Shown here: positions 1-12,360 of the stretch, one piece after another
Position numbering within the stretch: the first letter of the stretch is position 1
How the letters are laid out: each line of letters begins with the position of its first letter
Assembly: GCF_019175385.1 (NCBI RefSeq)
Contig: NC_083346.1
Span: 83,342,543-83,406,542 of the forward strand
Source of the DNA: Lycium barbarum
Taxonomy: Eukaryota; Streptophyta; Magnoliopsida; Solanales; Solanaceae
Direction: 5' to 3'
Length of the DNA stretch: 64,000 nt
Notes under the pieces: generated by a model
What the model was told of the DNA's origin: nothing
Database searches by the model: none
The model's input: the letters and a program-made list of their open reading frames with translations, nothing else
Made by a program: the position numbers and the translations under genes

Positions 1-559
1 TGACTTACTTGAAGTGAATCCAAAGGGAACCTTTGATCCCGATTTCGTTACCAAATGATAAATACTATGACTCCTCTAACGAGGGCACTTCCATGACGAT
101 AATGATAACAATGATGTTAGATAAGAGAATATGCCTATGATACGTACTACCGGAACGACTCTATGACTAAGATGACTAAGCTAAGTATCTTATGTAAACA
201 TGAAAATGATAAACTAATTTTTGAATCTTATTTATATTTCCTAGCTATGACTTTATTTTCTAAAAGATTTCAAAGTCTATGAAGTGTCATCTATGATGCC
301 CCGATTTCATTCTACGTTTACTTTAATATTATTCCCCGTTGGTAGTCTCACCTTAAAATACTCGTTCCTTCAAGGTGAGACAAAGCGATCACGAGTATTC
401 TATAATATAATTGGAGGTCACCGACCTTACGTCACTCCGATGACTACATGATTCTTCTTTGGGCTTTCCTGCGTGCCTATGAGACATATGTATATAGGAT
501 ACGTAAATGCATATAAGACATCTAAATGTATGTAAGATATGTGTATATATTTTTAAAAC

Positions 560-660
560 ATGCACATGACGAAAGAGCTAGAGCGCTATAGACGCTGATG
601 TACCTACACGACACACGTATATGTATATGATAAAAGAGCTAGAGCGCTATAGACGCTGAT
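560..660 (+). repeat. Short tandem duplication inside the LTR
   Basis: The phrase AAGAGCTAGAGCGCTATAG and the following ACGCTGAT occur twice, near 565-599 and 625-659, separated by TA-rich text. A third, weaker GAGCGTTATGAACGC follows near 713. The sister LTR at 12361-15450 lacks this array, so it is a local expansion. Confidence 0.7.
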
Positions 661-765
661 ATATGTACATGATATATGCATGTGTATACGGGGAAGATGG
701 AGGTAAGGGCAGAGCGTTATGAACGCATATCCACCTGATCAGTTGGCATTACATGATATGATATC

Positions 766-797
766 GTCCCGGACGCGGGATGCCCGGACGCGGGATG
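766..797 (+). repeat. 15-bp GC-rich doublet in LTR
   Basis: Two consecutive copies of CCCGGACGCGGGATG. The same doublet is seen at about 14648-14679, and as its reverse complement in both LTRs of element D (about 21719-21750 and 26967-26998). It is therefore an inherited LTR motif. Each unit contains the near-palindrome CCGGACGCGG. Confidence 0.75.
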
Positions 798-1506
798 TGT
801 ATATTTATGGATAAATGGATCGGCTGTCGACGCCTCGGCAATATGAGATGTCCTATTTTATATGTATATGTATATGAACAAGGAAAGATTCTTAAAGGAA
901 AGCTAAGTACGCATAGCACATGCCAAGGGTATATATATATACAGGTTATGTTTCTACCTCAGGACATGTGCTATTATTCTCTTATGTCGTTATTTCCGTT
1001 TTATACTTTCCGTATGCTACTATTCATGCCTTACATACTCGGTACACTATTCGTACTGACGTCCCTTCTTGTGGACGCTGTGTTTCATGCCGCGCAGGTC
1101 AGCAGACAGGCAGATTTGATCCTTAGAAGCTCTACCAGCAGTGTTGACAGTGCTCCAGTTATTCCGGAGCCTCACTTCCTTGGTACTATTTTGTGTATAT
1201 ATATTCGGGCACGGCAGTACTCAGCCCTTTCTATGTATAAATGTACTATGTCTAGAGGCTCGTAGACAGATATGTACAGTCAGTTAAGTATAGTTAGGTA
1301 TATGGTGCTTTGGCATGCTAATGTTGATGTATAAGTGATAACGAAGTTTATTAGTCTATGTTCAGAATGACGCCGCTAATGTTAATGTTCAAAAAAAAAA
1401 TGGCTCTGTTTACATGGCTTGCTAAGAGGTAAAGGTAAAACGATAGACAAGGGGTGCTCGGTACAAGTATCAGGTACTCGTCACGGCCCCTAGACGGGTC
1501 GTGACA

Positions 1507-4500
1507 GTTAGACTATCCGAGATTCTACGAAAATTTTGCCATATATTTTCCTTCAGCTGACCCGGAGTATCACGACCACACTATTCTTGCTTACCTCGTA
1601 CTCCTCTTTTTAAGTACCCACTTGGTTTCATTGGCGACGCATAAATACTTGCAAGTTACATAATCGTTCTTGCGTGATTCGTGTACATACACATCCATAC
1701 ATATACATGTATCCATAGCCATATCCGTATTCATAATCGTACTCATTTACATATCATATCCATAGTCATATTCATATACATATCATTTACATAACATATC
1801 CGACCATGAAGGTTCGGTGTTTCGCATACCCGACCATGGCTAGGCTCGGTGATTATATATACCTAAACTCTTTTGTCTATCTGTTGTAACTTATATCGTC
1901 ATGATCTCTTCCTTCCTTTATTTTTCCCTTGATTATCATCTTAGGTTCTACTATAGAAAACCTTAGGTCCCTTGCTTATTTGTCACTTATAAATCGCAGT
2001 ATCATTAATTATGACTTTACCGTTAGTGCCCTTGCCTCTATTCTAGTATAACATCTCCATCCTTTACAATACCCCTTGAGTTATTCGCTCTCAATGTCAT
2101 GTGGTTCAAGGTCTTTGCGAATGATTTCCAGTACAGTCTCAAATGCTTGTCCAATTCGTGTTCGTTTATCTACTAGTTATTAGACTCATTTCTGCATAAC
2201 TCTCACTCTTTGTTTTAGAGTCTAAATCTGTCACATCTTAGAGTCCATCATTTCAATCTCTACACTCGTATTCTCTTTACTGGCTTCCCCCCTTTTAAGG
2301 GTTTTACTTGTACCATTTTCAAATCTGTTGCCTCACCTTCAAATCTTGAATTCATATATCCCGTACTATACTACATCTTATTCGTACCGTTTCCCTTAAT
2401 TCGTAGCTACGATAATTCATGTGTGAAGTCTTAACATACTCATCTTGCAATTTTGTAATCAAGTAATGCAACCGACATAGCAATCCAAACAAAGATGTAT
2501 TTTTCTTGGCTCATCTGGTAATTATGAGTCAATGTCTAAATCCTCTCCAATTAACAACTTTTATCCCATAGGGATGCTGACCATGCTAGTATGCCTAGTT
2601 ATCCATACCGTCCATGCAATGTCACTTGCCCTCTTCTTCGGTGCTCTAAGTTCACTTGAAATGTCATCTTTGTTTTCCAGGGCCTAAGTCTCATGCGTAA
2701 CTATTACCCCTTATGCCTCATACTCTTTTACTCTTGTGTTGCACTCAACATCGATTTCAAAACCCATCATAATCACATTGTATTTGTCATTGATGATAGC
2801 TTTACTCTATCGCTTTATCGTCGTACGATAAACTCATAACTCATGGCCACCTTTTTCTTTTAAACTCATTACTTCTTATGCTTTACTCGTTCTAACTTGG
2901 TATAGGATGGGAGATGCATTATCCTTTAATCATAACACGACTACTTCGTAAGTGCGCGTACTTCGCGGTGCATTTCCTCCTCTTTGTTTTCCCATTCTTG
3001 TTCCTTTACATTCCTTCCTCCTCAATCTACCTTATTTCCTCCCATTTTATAACCAACCCTTTATTCCTCGCACAAGGAATCCTATTCTTAAATTAGTACC
3101 GCTTTGTCCTTTAGAATATACTACCTTTATACAATCCATTCTTCGCATCAAATCTTATTCTGTTCATTCTGATCATTCCCTCTCATCCTTATTGTGTTGA
3201 TCCTTTTCTTAACAATCATCCTATTTCGTTATTCATCTTTCTGTAGTCTTGGTCTTTTGCATCCAGCCAAAGATATCACTCATGCTCTCGATTATACAAA
3301 TCACAAGCTACTACTACTTTTCCATATCACATTTCTCTGATCCCCTTTTCAAGCTTACTTGCAGTCATTTCTGTCATTGCGAAACCTTTATGCTGGATTT
3401 TTCTGACAAGGTCTTATAAGCTTTCTCATCTACTGCCCCATGGCTCGCTTGTTGGTTTCACACCTGCACTCACTTTTTACTCATATAGAACATGTCACAT
3501 CTTTAGTCGTTTCCTCGCTATACTTTTTATTACAATTCTTGTTATGTTCCATTATACCCTGATCATAACCAACTCTATAGAGTTTCACTTCTTGATCTCA
3601 TTCGCAATCCCGCTTATGAAATAGAATAAACCTCATAAAGTAAGCATACTTAACCTGTCACTCTTTCTGATCAGCCCTATTACACTTACCACATAAGTTA
3701 TCTTATCAAGGTATCTTCATTCGTTATACCCCTTTGTACTTCACACCCTGTCTCAATCATGCTGTTACTCTATTTTGCCAATAAACTTATCGTATTTTAC
3801 TTGTACTTATCTACCCAATCAATACTTCAGTATCACACTCTATTGGAGCTACTCTTTCTCTTCTATGTCATATTTTAGTACTACCAAGCATTTCTCTTTA
3901 CCGTATTAATGTCGATCTTATAACTATTGTTATTATCAATTCAATAGTATTTAACTTATCTCTTGTAGTTTTTAACGATACTCCTAACTTAATCTCGTCC
4001 TGCCATTACCTTTTTGCACAACATCTTTTCCCGTTAGGACATATTAGAAGCTTATATCTTATCTCCTTTAGATTATAGGAAAATTTCGGCAGAGTTTCCT
4101 CTATATTTCTTACTATCCCAAAACCTGCACGCAGCAAATACCAGCAATGCCTCACAGGGCCAATATATATATACGACATATCTCAGCCATACAGGGCTCC
4201 CACTTTCAAGTAAAGCACAAAGATGTCGAAACATACCTCATATATCACGCTTCGAGATGTACCTGATCCTTTAGCGATCTGCCCTGTTATCCCTTCCTAT
4301 TTACCTTCTCTTTCATCCTTCAGCTTTACATTTCAATCATATCTCGATATTCTTACTTTGTTAGACACACATCTTTCGTACTGTCGCTTACCTTTGTTCT
4401 GATTAATTCAATTTGCTTAGTTCTCAACTTATAACTGAACTTATCATCAAGAGACACATTTGATCAATTCCTCTATCATATCAACACTAACTTACCTTTA

Positions 4501-4814
4501 TGACAACCAATCCATTAACATATGAATACGTACCCTGATAACGTAGTCTCAGTGAAGTGACTTACCTCTGTAACTTCAACATCAACAATCACTTTCTTCG
4601 GTCAATACCATTCTTCTACTGTAGTCAGGGGTTAGTACAAGGAATCTCATTTCCTATAGCTTAGCTCTATCGCATGATCTTAGGGATGAAAGAAGAGTAA
4701 CCATCTTAAATGCCCTATAGACTCCTATTTATTAGTGTGGCGCGCAACACACGATAAACAAGACTCTACTAGACACGACTCATAGACACTTTTGAACTGC
4801 TCTGATACAACTTT
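1507..4814 (-). mobile_element. Internal region of non-autonomous LTR element E
   Basis: On the minus strand this follows an LTR end and a primer-binding site (4799-4810). The first ~250 bases carry the same leader as elements A, B, C and D (GTGTTGCGCGCCACA-like text and CTCTATCGC near 4660-4745). The left end (1507-1560), read on minus, matches the pre-polypurine stretch near 52230 (GGCAAAATTTTC...AGAATC). Between them I find no gag or pol. The plus strand is pyrimidine-rich and only short unconvincing ORFs exist. Part of 1680-1870 resembles LTR sequence (CCGACCATG...GGTTCGG repeats). This is a large passenger element without coding capacity; its left LTR is missing. Confidence 0.7.
4799..4810 (-). 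other. Primer-binding site of element E (tRNA-Met type)
   Basis: On the minus strand this reads TTGTATCAGAGC, one mismatch from the plant initiator tRNA-Met complement TGGTATCAGAGC. It starts four bases after the LTR end, like the other elements here. Confidence 0.8.
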
Positions 4815-5409
4815 TGTCACGACCCGACTACCGGGGCTAACCACCGAGCATCGCTCATTCTATTACTCATCATACTCGTTAAGCGTACATTATCAAATTC
4901 ATACTCAAATCACAGGAAAATCATTTTTCATTTGGAACATAATTACCTTTATATATACATAAGCCCTTCGGCTATCAAATAATATACGTACAACAATGAC
5001 ATCGTGAGACCATGCTACCCACACATACGTATCTACGAGCCTCTACTAGAGTACTAGACATACGGACGGGACAGGACCCCGTCGTGCCCAAAACATATTT
5101 ATACACACAATAGTAAATCCATGGCACCTCCGGATTAACGGAGTGCTCTCAAAAGTCTGCTTATCGGCTTCAATAAATCTGGATCGCCTCTCTGTCTACC
5201 TATGGGCGTGAACACAGCTTCCAAAGAAAATGGACGTCAGTACGAATATTGTACTGAGTATGTAAGGCATAAATGAAATGAACATAATAGAGAAATCATA
5301 AGACATAAAATGAAGATATAACCTGCGTAACTTTTAAGGGTGGATACCTTTCATGCCTATATCATATATAATCATAGTACATGTATCGTCATAGCGCATA
5401 CATCATCGT

Positions 5410-5456
<47 letters not shown>

Positions 5457-7300
5457 TAGTACCGTATCTACTCATACACATAAAGCATTATCCGTATTCG
5501 GCCACGTAGTAGCTCGACAATATCCGTATTCGGCCACGTAGTGTCTCGACAATATCACATACACGTCTTCCGTACCCAGCCATAACAAGACTCGGTATAT
5601 CTCATCATCATCATTGCCATCACATACATCTCATAAGCTTATCATAGCTTTCCATAAGGCATACAGTTGAATTTAAAGACAATCTATGAAAATCATATCA
5701 TATTCGTAGCATGAACTTCGTAAAAATATCACATGATAGATTTTATAATCTCTGAACTTAGACTCATCATTACCATCATCGTATCTATGGCATATCTCTT
5801 ACCTTTATCTCATATGGAACCCCCTATGAACGTAGACTCGTAATTTTTTGGAACATTGGTCATAGGGCATGCATTAGGGCTTATAGATGATCTATAACAA
5901 TGTCGGGGTGACATAAGGTCGAGAACCCCCGATTACATTATGGAGTAGTCACATTCATGATATCTCACCTTGAAGGAACTAACATTTTAAGGTGAGTGTA
6001 CACCATGAACAACATCAAGGGATTGTAAATAAGATCATTAACTTCATGGACATCATATCTTACTTTAGAATCTCTAGGCTTAAACTTATCATCATTATTA
6101 TCGTATTCATGATATATTTCTCATCTTTATCTCATAAGAAGCTCTTTATCAATGTTGACTCATAGTTCCTGGAATGTAGGAAAGTCATTGAGAGGTAGGG
6201 AAATAATATCATAGGAATCATATAAGGAGCATTAGCTTCGTAGGGATATCGTATCATGAGCTTTAGAACTTCTAGACTTAGATTCGTCATCGGCATTGTC
6301 AAGTTCATAACGTATCTCTTTTCTTTATCTCGTATGAAGCTCTTTATACTCGTAGATTCATAGTTCCCGATATGTAGGAAAATCATGAAAAGATGGGAGG
6401 ATTCATACCATAAGAGTCATGCCTTAGAAAGAAAGGACTAGCCTTACATACCTCTTTCGTTTAACAATTTCCATCGCTTGATTGTTCTCCTTCAATGCTC
6501 ACGTTTCTACCTTTAAGAGAATTCACATTCGCATTAGCTAATAGATTATATGAACGTGCTTACTAAAGCTAGTGAAAATTGGGCAGTATTTCCTTTGTTT
6601 ATACAACCTTCCCCATATTGTTTATCAACTACCAAACATTTATAATAACGTTCACAATATCATAACCAACAATCGTCATTCATCTACATTACCCTCATTT
6701 CACAATCCCACTTCAATTAACCCATAATCATGGTCATAGTATATTAGTACATTTTATCACATATAATGCTTACCCCATGTCCTTAATATTATTTATAACA
6801 TAACCATATCACAACACATCAAGAATCATGACTCAATTCAAGTTATCACTCAAAATGACACTATTCTCACATTCATGACCCATTTTTCTATATTCTTCTA
6901 CAATCCAAGTGTTTAAACTTCAAATACCTTAAACAACAAGGAAATACCATAAAGCATACCTTAGATAGTGTACGAGCAAGTTTTGGATGATAATCTTTCA
7001 CTTGAAGAAAAACCCTAGCTTCAATCCAATAGGGTTTCTTGCCTTAGATGAACTTTAATGGGTTTCTTACACTTGATTTCCTTGGTTTGATGTAGTTGAT
7101 CACTAATATCCCTTGAATTCTTGTGGGAGAAGTGTAGAGAGATGTTTTAGAGAGAAGGGAAGTGATGGGGAAATGAAATGAAATGAACTTGGATCCCTTA
7201 TAAATACACAAAATCTGACCCGACCAGTTTCTACGGACTAACATACGGTCCGTATAACTGGTACAGAACGTGCAGAAAGTAAACAGAAAATCCAAAGTAT
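4815..7300 (-). mobile_element. 5' LTR of element E, truncated at its start
   Basis: It begins on the plus strand with TGTCACGACCC, the reverse complement of the LTR end. The conserved GGACGTCAGTACGAA block is at about 5229-5265. A TATA-like TATTTATAAGGG reads on minus near 7195-7206, and an ACGGTCCGTATAA motif lies upstream of it at 7245-7257. The expected LTR start (TGTTA...) is missing. Near 7300 the text switches to a different LTR family, so a deletion has joined two LTRs. The exact junction is uncertain by some tens of bases. Confidence 0.7.
5409..5454. repeat. (AT)n microsatellite
   Basis: An almost pure run of AT dinucleotides inside the LTR of element E. The other LTRs in the window do not share it at this length. 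Confidence 0.95.
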
Positions 7301-9758
7301 CAAATATATATTTTCAAAACATGCAGAGTGGGTACAAAAGCATATGACATATCAAATCTGGCCCCTGCCAAGGGACTCGGCAGACAGAACATGGCCACCC
7401 TCCCGACGCTAGTGCCACAACACAGAAGAATCAGAAAAGGGGCATAACCCCTTATCATAATACGTCAAATCGAATGGCCATAGCAAATCATATCAGAACA
7501 AGCGGACATAACACATCATACTCCACAAACCCATGTACGCGAATACCTGCCCCCTCACATCGAGGCACGACGAACAATGCAGAGAATCACGCTTGACAAC
7601 ATATCCTGGCCCGGGCTCAGTGTGGGAAACATTGGGGCATCCACGAGTGGAGTAGTGAGAGACTAATGCAATTAAAATATCATAAATGTTTCCATAGACT
7701 CGATGAGACATATCAAAGACAAACCGATCTAATGAAGTCGGAAGGGATCATAATAAACGAGTTTCGGATGTCATAATAAATTACAGAAGTATAACCTTTC
7801 TGAAACCATTCCGAGTGTCAAAACAATTTATCAGACTTAATGGAATATTTAAAATAATGTTTGTTAGGTAGTTAGAATGGTAGTCGAAACATTTCTTTCA
7901 AAAACCGCACAAAAAGAGGACTTAAGTACAATACGGGCAAAACCGGAAATAGTGGGCCCACCTCGGGACAAGCAAGGCGGTGGGCTCAAATTACATATTT
8001 TAAACTTATGGGGTCGCCTACAAAGGTTCTACGGACGTTCTATAGCTTTCCAAGTAGTTTAGAGAAAGTTTGCATAATTTCCAAGAAAGCGTACCAAAAG
8101 AGTTTAATCTTATTGAAAGAAAAAGTGATATTTTCACTTGCGGATTCCGAGGGGCAGAAAGTCTTTCGAGGCCTGAATCCGATCCTAATACACTTAGGAA
8201 TGCCAAAAGAAGGATCGGGGTAGCTTTACATACCTTTTGAGCTTTTTAAGCCTATCCAAGCTCACTCTCCGTTTCATCGAAAATCTGCAAATGGTCACAT
8301 TTACCAATTGTAAGTTATAGATGCTACGAATTCAATTCAACTCATATTTGTCTACCGAAATTTCGGCGGCACTTCCCCTATACATATAGCACCCCCGAGG
8401 ATTCAACTCGTCTCAAAATCATCAACAACAGCCCAAACAACAACATCAACATCAACAACAAACATTAGAAACACAATAGGACACAACTAGTTCTACTTGC
8501 CGACATAATGCCATAACCTTCATTTCAACTTCGATTTCCAAACCAATCTCAATGGTTTCACATTCATTATCAACCTAGATCTTCATAACATACTTTAGAA
8601 GCATTTCATATCGTTTCCTCTAGTTATACACACGATATACATAATATACAAACTTTCCGCTAAAGTCATAATTCATCCAAGGCTTCTAATCTTTAGCATA
8701 CATATTCATAACATGTTTCCATCTTCCAAATCTATCAATGATCATCATAATTTACGACCTAAAAACTTCATTTTCACAATGTCGTAAAATCGTATTAAAA
8801 CGACGTAAACTTCTACATTCCATTTCAATGCAATCTTACATCGTTTTACTTTCATATACCTTGCAAACATCACAACAACACTACTAACTTGTTAAACAAA
8901 ATTGATTCATTCTCATTCTACCAAAGACACCCCACGGCTACATCACTATTTTCCAACTTCTATCAAATTCATTCAACTTTCATTTCCAATATGCATTTCA
9001 CCCCAACCACAACTAGAATATGATATAAATTCAACACATTATAATTATACACATACATATATACACGGCCACATGCCTATATACATGCCCACTTGGTAAA
9101 CTTCCATTTTTCCGTACAATCAACTCATTCCCACATACTACAACACAAACAAAACTTCATAACACAATAAAAAGGAATGAATCCTTACCTTTTTCTCTAG
9201 TCTTCTTCACTTGGATATATGATCAAATTGATGAAACAAGGGCTCCTTCCTCCAAAACAACTACACCAAGTTGAAAAGGGTACTCAACTTAGTAGAAATA
9301 CCACAAAAGAAAAATTTTAGGAGCAAGATTTTTGGTGGGTGAAATTCTATGGCCAAACCCGAAACCCTTTATTTTTTTTGCTCTTGTTTTGCTTTGTTTT
9401 GTTCTTCTTTTCAATTCTTGAACATTCTAAAAAGGAAGATGACTCATATACTTATTTCACACATGGAGAATTATTCATTAGTAAGGTGGGTTTGGGCCTA
9501 TTTGGCCGGCCACCCCTTAATGTTGGGCCCAAATTTTTCTCTTCCCTTTTCTTGGCCCAATGGATTTAAATCCTTGTTTTACAATTCCCGAAACTAATTT
9601 CTGAAATTCCAATTTTGCCCTTAACCTTTCCCGACACTTTCACATTAATATTCCTTCATGCACAACTCCTATGTCAAATAAAATCAAATTTTACCTCATT
9701 TCTCAAAAATCCAAGATATTTCAAATTTTCCAAACGCGTGAAAACACGGGATATAACA
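7300..9758 (-). mobile_element. Truncated family II LTR
   Basis: The right end at 9758 is the exact LTR start on minus (TGTTATATCCCG). The text from 7900 to 8400 matches the LTRs of element C (GTGGGCCCACCTCGGG, then CTACCGAAATTTCGGCGGCA and TATACATATAGCACCCCCGAG). The left ~0.6 kb, including the U5 end, is absent, and the sequence abuts the LTR of element E. It sits in the gag remnant of element F at a clean terminus, so it probably inserted there and then lost its other end by deletion. Confidence 0.75.
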
Positions 9759-10061
9759 AGCCGCTCTATCACCTGGACTTGCACTCTGCTACTGAGTTTG
9801 AGCAGCAACTAGCCAAGTCAATAGCTGAACAACCTCTGTCATCTACTGACCTAAAGCACCCGATCAAGGGACTAGAGACACTGGAGCTGGAGCTTAGGCC
9901 CCTTCATGCTCCTCTAAAACAGGTGGAGTATGAGAAGTCTGAGACGAAGCCTCATTATTGGACTCACCCTCTTCTATATTTGCCGGTGGCTCCTGTTCTA
10001 CCCGCCTTCCTATCGCAGTCTTACCCTTTTAGGCAACTGTTGCTTTCCTCTTTACCGGCAT
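9759..10061 (-). pseudogene. Gag N-terminal remnant of element F
   Basis: Read on minus from an ATG at 10061, the translation resembles the start of the Gag proteins of A and B: a Met-Pro-Val-Lys-Arg-Lys basic start, an acidic Glu-Glu segment, a Pro/Ala-rich stretch, then a Leu-rich segment ending in Val-Ala-Ala-Gln-Thr-Gln. It contains several in-frame stops and is cut off after about 100 codons by the LTR at 7300-9758. Gag forms the capsid of Ty3/gypsy retrotransposons. Only this stub of the coding region of F remains in the window. Confidence 0.8.
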
Positions 10062-10256
10062 TGCTAAAATTATAACGCACAATTAAGGAAAACGTAAACC
10101 TTATAACACAGCTCTATGGCACGATCTCTGAAGGAGAAAGACGGTCATTATTCCTAAATGCCCCGTGGCCTTTTGTTTTTATAAATGTGGCGCGCTTCAG
10201 ACCCATAAACAAGACTATACTGGACACGGCTCGTAGATACACCCTAGGACGGAACT
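10062..10256 (-). other. Leader of element F between PBS and gag
   Basis: The untranslated leader, read on minus, shares CCTAGGGTGTATCTACGAGCC-like text, the GCGCGCCACA motif and CTATAGAGC-like text with the leaders of A-E. The spacing from LTR end to gag ATG (about 211 bases) equals that of element A. Confidence 0.75.
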
Positions 10257-10268
10257 GCTCTGATACCA
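10257..10268 (-). other. Primer-binding site of element F
   Basis: On minus this is a perfect TGGTATCAGAGC, complementary to plant initiator tRNA-Met. It lies four bases after the LTR end at 10273. Confidence 0.9.
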
Positions 10269-10272
10269 CTTT

Positions 10273-12360
10273 TGTCACGACCCAACTAGTGGGCCATGAC
10301 GGGTACCCGGAGCTGACTACCGAGCACCACTCATCATACTATCTATCATACTCCACCTGGCATACGTAATGCTCAACACAAGACTTATCCTGAAACCATC
10401 TCCAATTATCTCCCCAAAACATGTGTACATACATGGGCCCATAAGGCTACAAAATGGTATATAGAGTTTAGGCCAAACAAGTCTCATAACATCTATTACC
10501 CACACATAGGTGTCTACGAGTCTCTAACTAGAGTATTGGAATCATAAGGACGGGACAAGACCCTGTCATACCCCCAAATATGTATACAAAAGAATTTACC
10601 AATAGGCTGCACCTCCGGAGTAGTGGGGTGCTCCTGTAAATCTACTGAGTAAGCTCTTAAGCGTCTGCACCATCTCTTTGTCTACCTGTGGGAATGAGCA
10701 CAGTGTCCATAAAAGAAAAGGACGTCAGTACGAACAATGTACTGAGTATGTAAAGCATGTATATCAACATAATAAAGAAGTAAGAGAACATGAGATGAAC
10801 AGATAACCTGTAACTGAATGCCTCTTATGGCGGAATCATGCTTGCTAACAAAAAGAAAACATCATATCATGTATACATATATAAAAACTGCCCAACCATA
10901 TAGGTGCAGTGTGATCATCATTTGCCCGCGTCCGGGGTAAATATCTCAAGCCGCCCACTAGTGGTATCTGTCCATGCCATATACACATAGTGTAATCATC
11001 ATCATAGCTGCCCACTACGCCTGTCGTAGTGGTGACTGCCCGGCGATATAGACGTGGTGTAATCATACGTATACATAACATAATGCATGCATGAGAGCTC
11101 AAGAAAAGCTATAACTCTATCGGAGTAACGTAAGGTCGGTAACCTCCGATTGTGTTATTGAATAATCATGATCGTCATGTCTCACTTTGAAGAAACAAGT
11201 GGCATGAGGTGAGACTAACAACAATGAAAAATCATCATGGAAGAACATAGAATGAGATCATACAAAAGAAGCAATTCATAAGCTTTGGAATATTTTGAAT
11301 TAGAACCATCAACTTCATAAACCGCATCTCCTCTCTACCTCATGAGGAGGTCTTAAGAACCGTTAACCTTCGTCCTTTAGGATGTAAGAAGATCACGGGA
11401 ATATAGAAAAGGAATCATAATATAGAAGTCATGCCTTTAAAAGAAGGGGACTAGCCTTACATACCTTTACGCCTCCTTAACGACTAAGCGTTCTTCTTCC
11501 AAGCTCATAACTCTACATTCAAGAGAATTCGTACTACATTAGATCATTAGAAACATGTTTAAGGCTAAGCTAAGATGACTAACAGCTAACGAAAATTGGG
11601 CAGCATTTCCTTTGTTTTGACAACTTTCTTCGTACAATAAATAACTCCCAAATAGCAATAGCAACACCCATAATATCATAATCAATAAACTTCTTCAAGT
11701 TAAACATTATTAATTCCTCACAATTCTCTTTCAAATCATCCACAACCATGACTACAATACAACAACATATTCATTTTTTTCACATAATACTCCTTCAACG
11801 ACATTAGCAACATCCATAACAAGATTATGCTCATTTCATGCACAGAAGCATGACTCAAATGAACTTACTACTCAAAATACCATTATTTCCATATTTGAGC
11901 TCATATTCTACATTCTTTTCTAATCCAAGTCTTTCAACCACTAAATACCTTTAATAACATGAAATAAGTGTAAACCTCACCTTTGATTATGTTGGAATAA
12001 TCTTTGATGAAGACGCTCCACTTGAGAAGAACCCCAACTTTAATACTAAAGAAGTTCTTGACTTGTATCAACCCTAGTGAGCATCCACACACTTGGTTCT
12101 CTTGATCTTTGATTTTTCCTTGGATATGTGTTGATATGGTTTGGAGAGGGTTCTAGAGGTTTTGAGAGAGTTGGAGAAGATGAGAAATAAGACAAATGAA
12201 TTTGGGGTCCTCTTCTTATAAAATTAAAAGGCTGCCCGACGAGGATTATACGGACCCTTATACGGTCCGTATAACTTATACGGTCTATATAACTTATATG
12301 GTCCGTATAATACCTCCAGTGAAAGACCCTTCTCTGGACATATTAGATGGTCCCTTATAC
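10273..12360 (-). mobile_element. 5' LTR of element F, first part
   Basis: It starts on plus with TGTCACGACCC (the LTR end on minus), has the GACGTCAGTACGAA block near 10721-10745, and holds several ACGGTCCGTATAA motifs at about 12248-12310 close to a TATA-like CTTATAAAATT (12216). It is interrupted at 12361 by a solo LTR and resumes after 15455. Confidence 0.75.
12236..12320. promoter_or_regulatory. ACGGWCCGTAT motif cluster in U3 of element F
   Basis: Four or five near-palindromic copies of TACGG[T/A]CCGTATAA fall within 85 bases, just upstream (on minus) of the LTR core promoter. The same motif clusters occupy the U3 of A, B and E. The function is unknown; a binding site for an LTR activator or repressor is an inference. 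Confidence 0.5.

Larger units (their letters stand above)
1..1506 (+). mobile_element. LTR, 3' part, cut by window start (family II)
   Basis: The segment ends in GGGTCGTGACA at 1506, the same end as every LTR here. It aligns by eye with the second half of the solo LTR at 12361-15450 (compare 1-120 with 14059-14170). It carries the block shared by all LTRs here (about 1025-1107, ...CTGACGTCC...GGACGCTG) and the U5 hairpin just before its end. The right flank GTTAG would be the target duplication, but the left end lies outside the window. The sequence to its right is internal DNA of a minus-strand element, so this LTR inserted into element E. Small ORFs here (for example 780-1265) are not conserved in the sister LTRs and are not genes. 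Confidence 0.85.

Noticed and set aside
780..1265. 161-codon ORF in the first LTR
   Set aside because: It crosses the conserved LTR block. Equivalent LTRs have stops in this frame, so it is chance.
10257..10268. tRNA-Met gene fragments
   Set aside because: The 12-base matches to tRNA-Met all sit next to LTR ends and are primer-binding sites; no cloverleaf is present.
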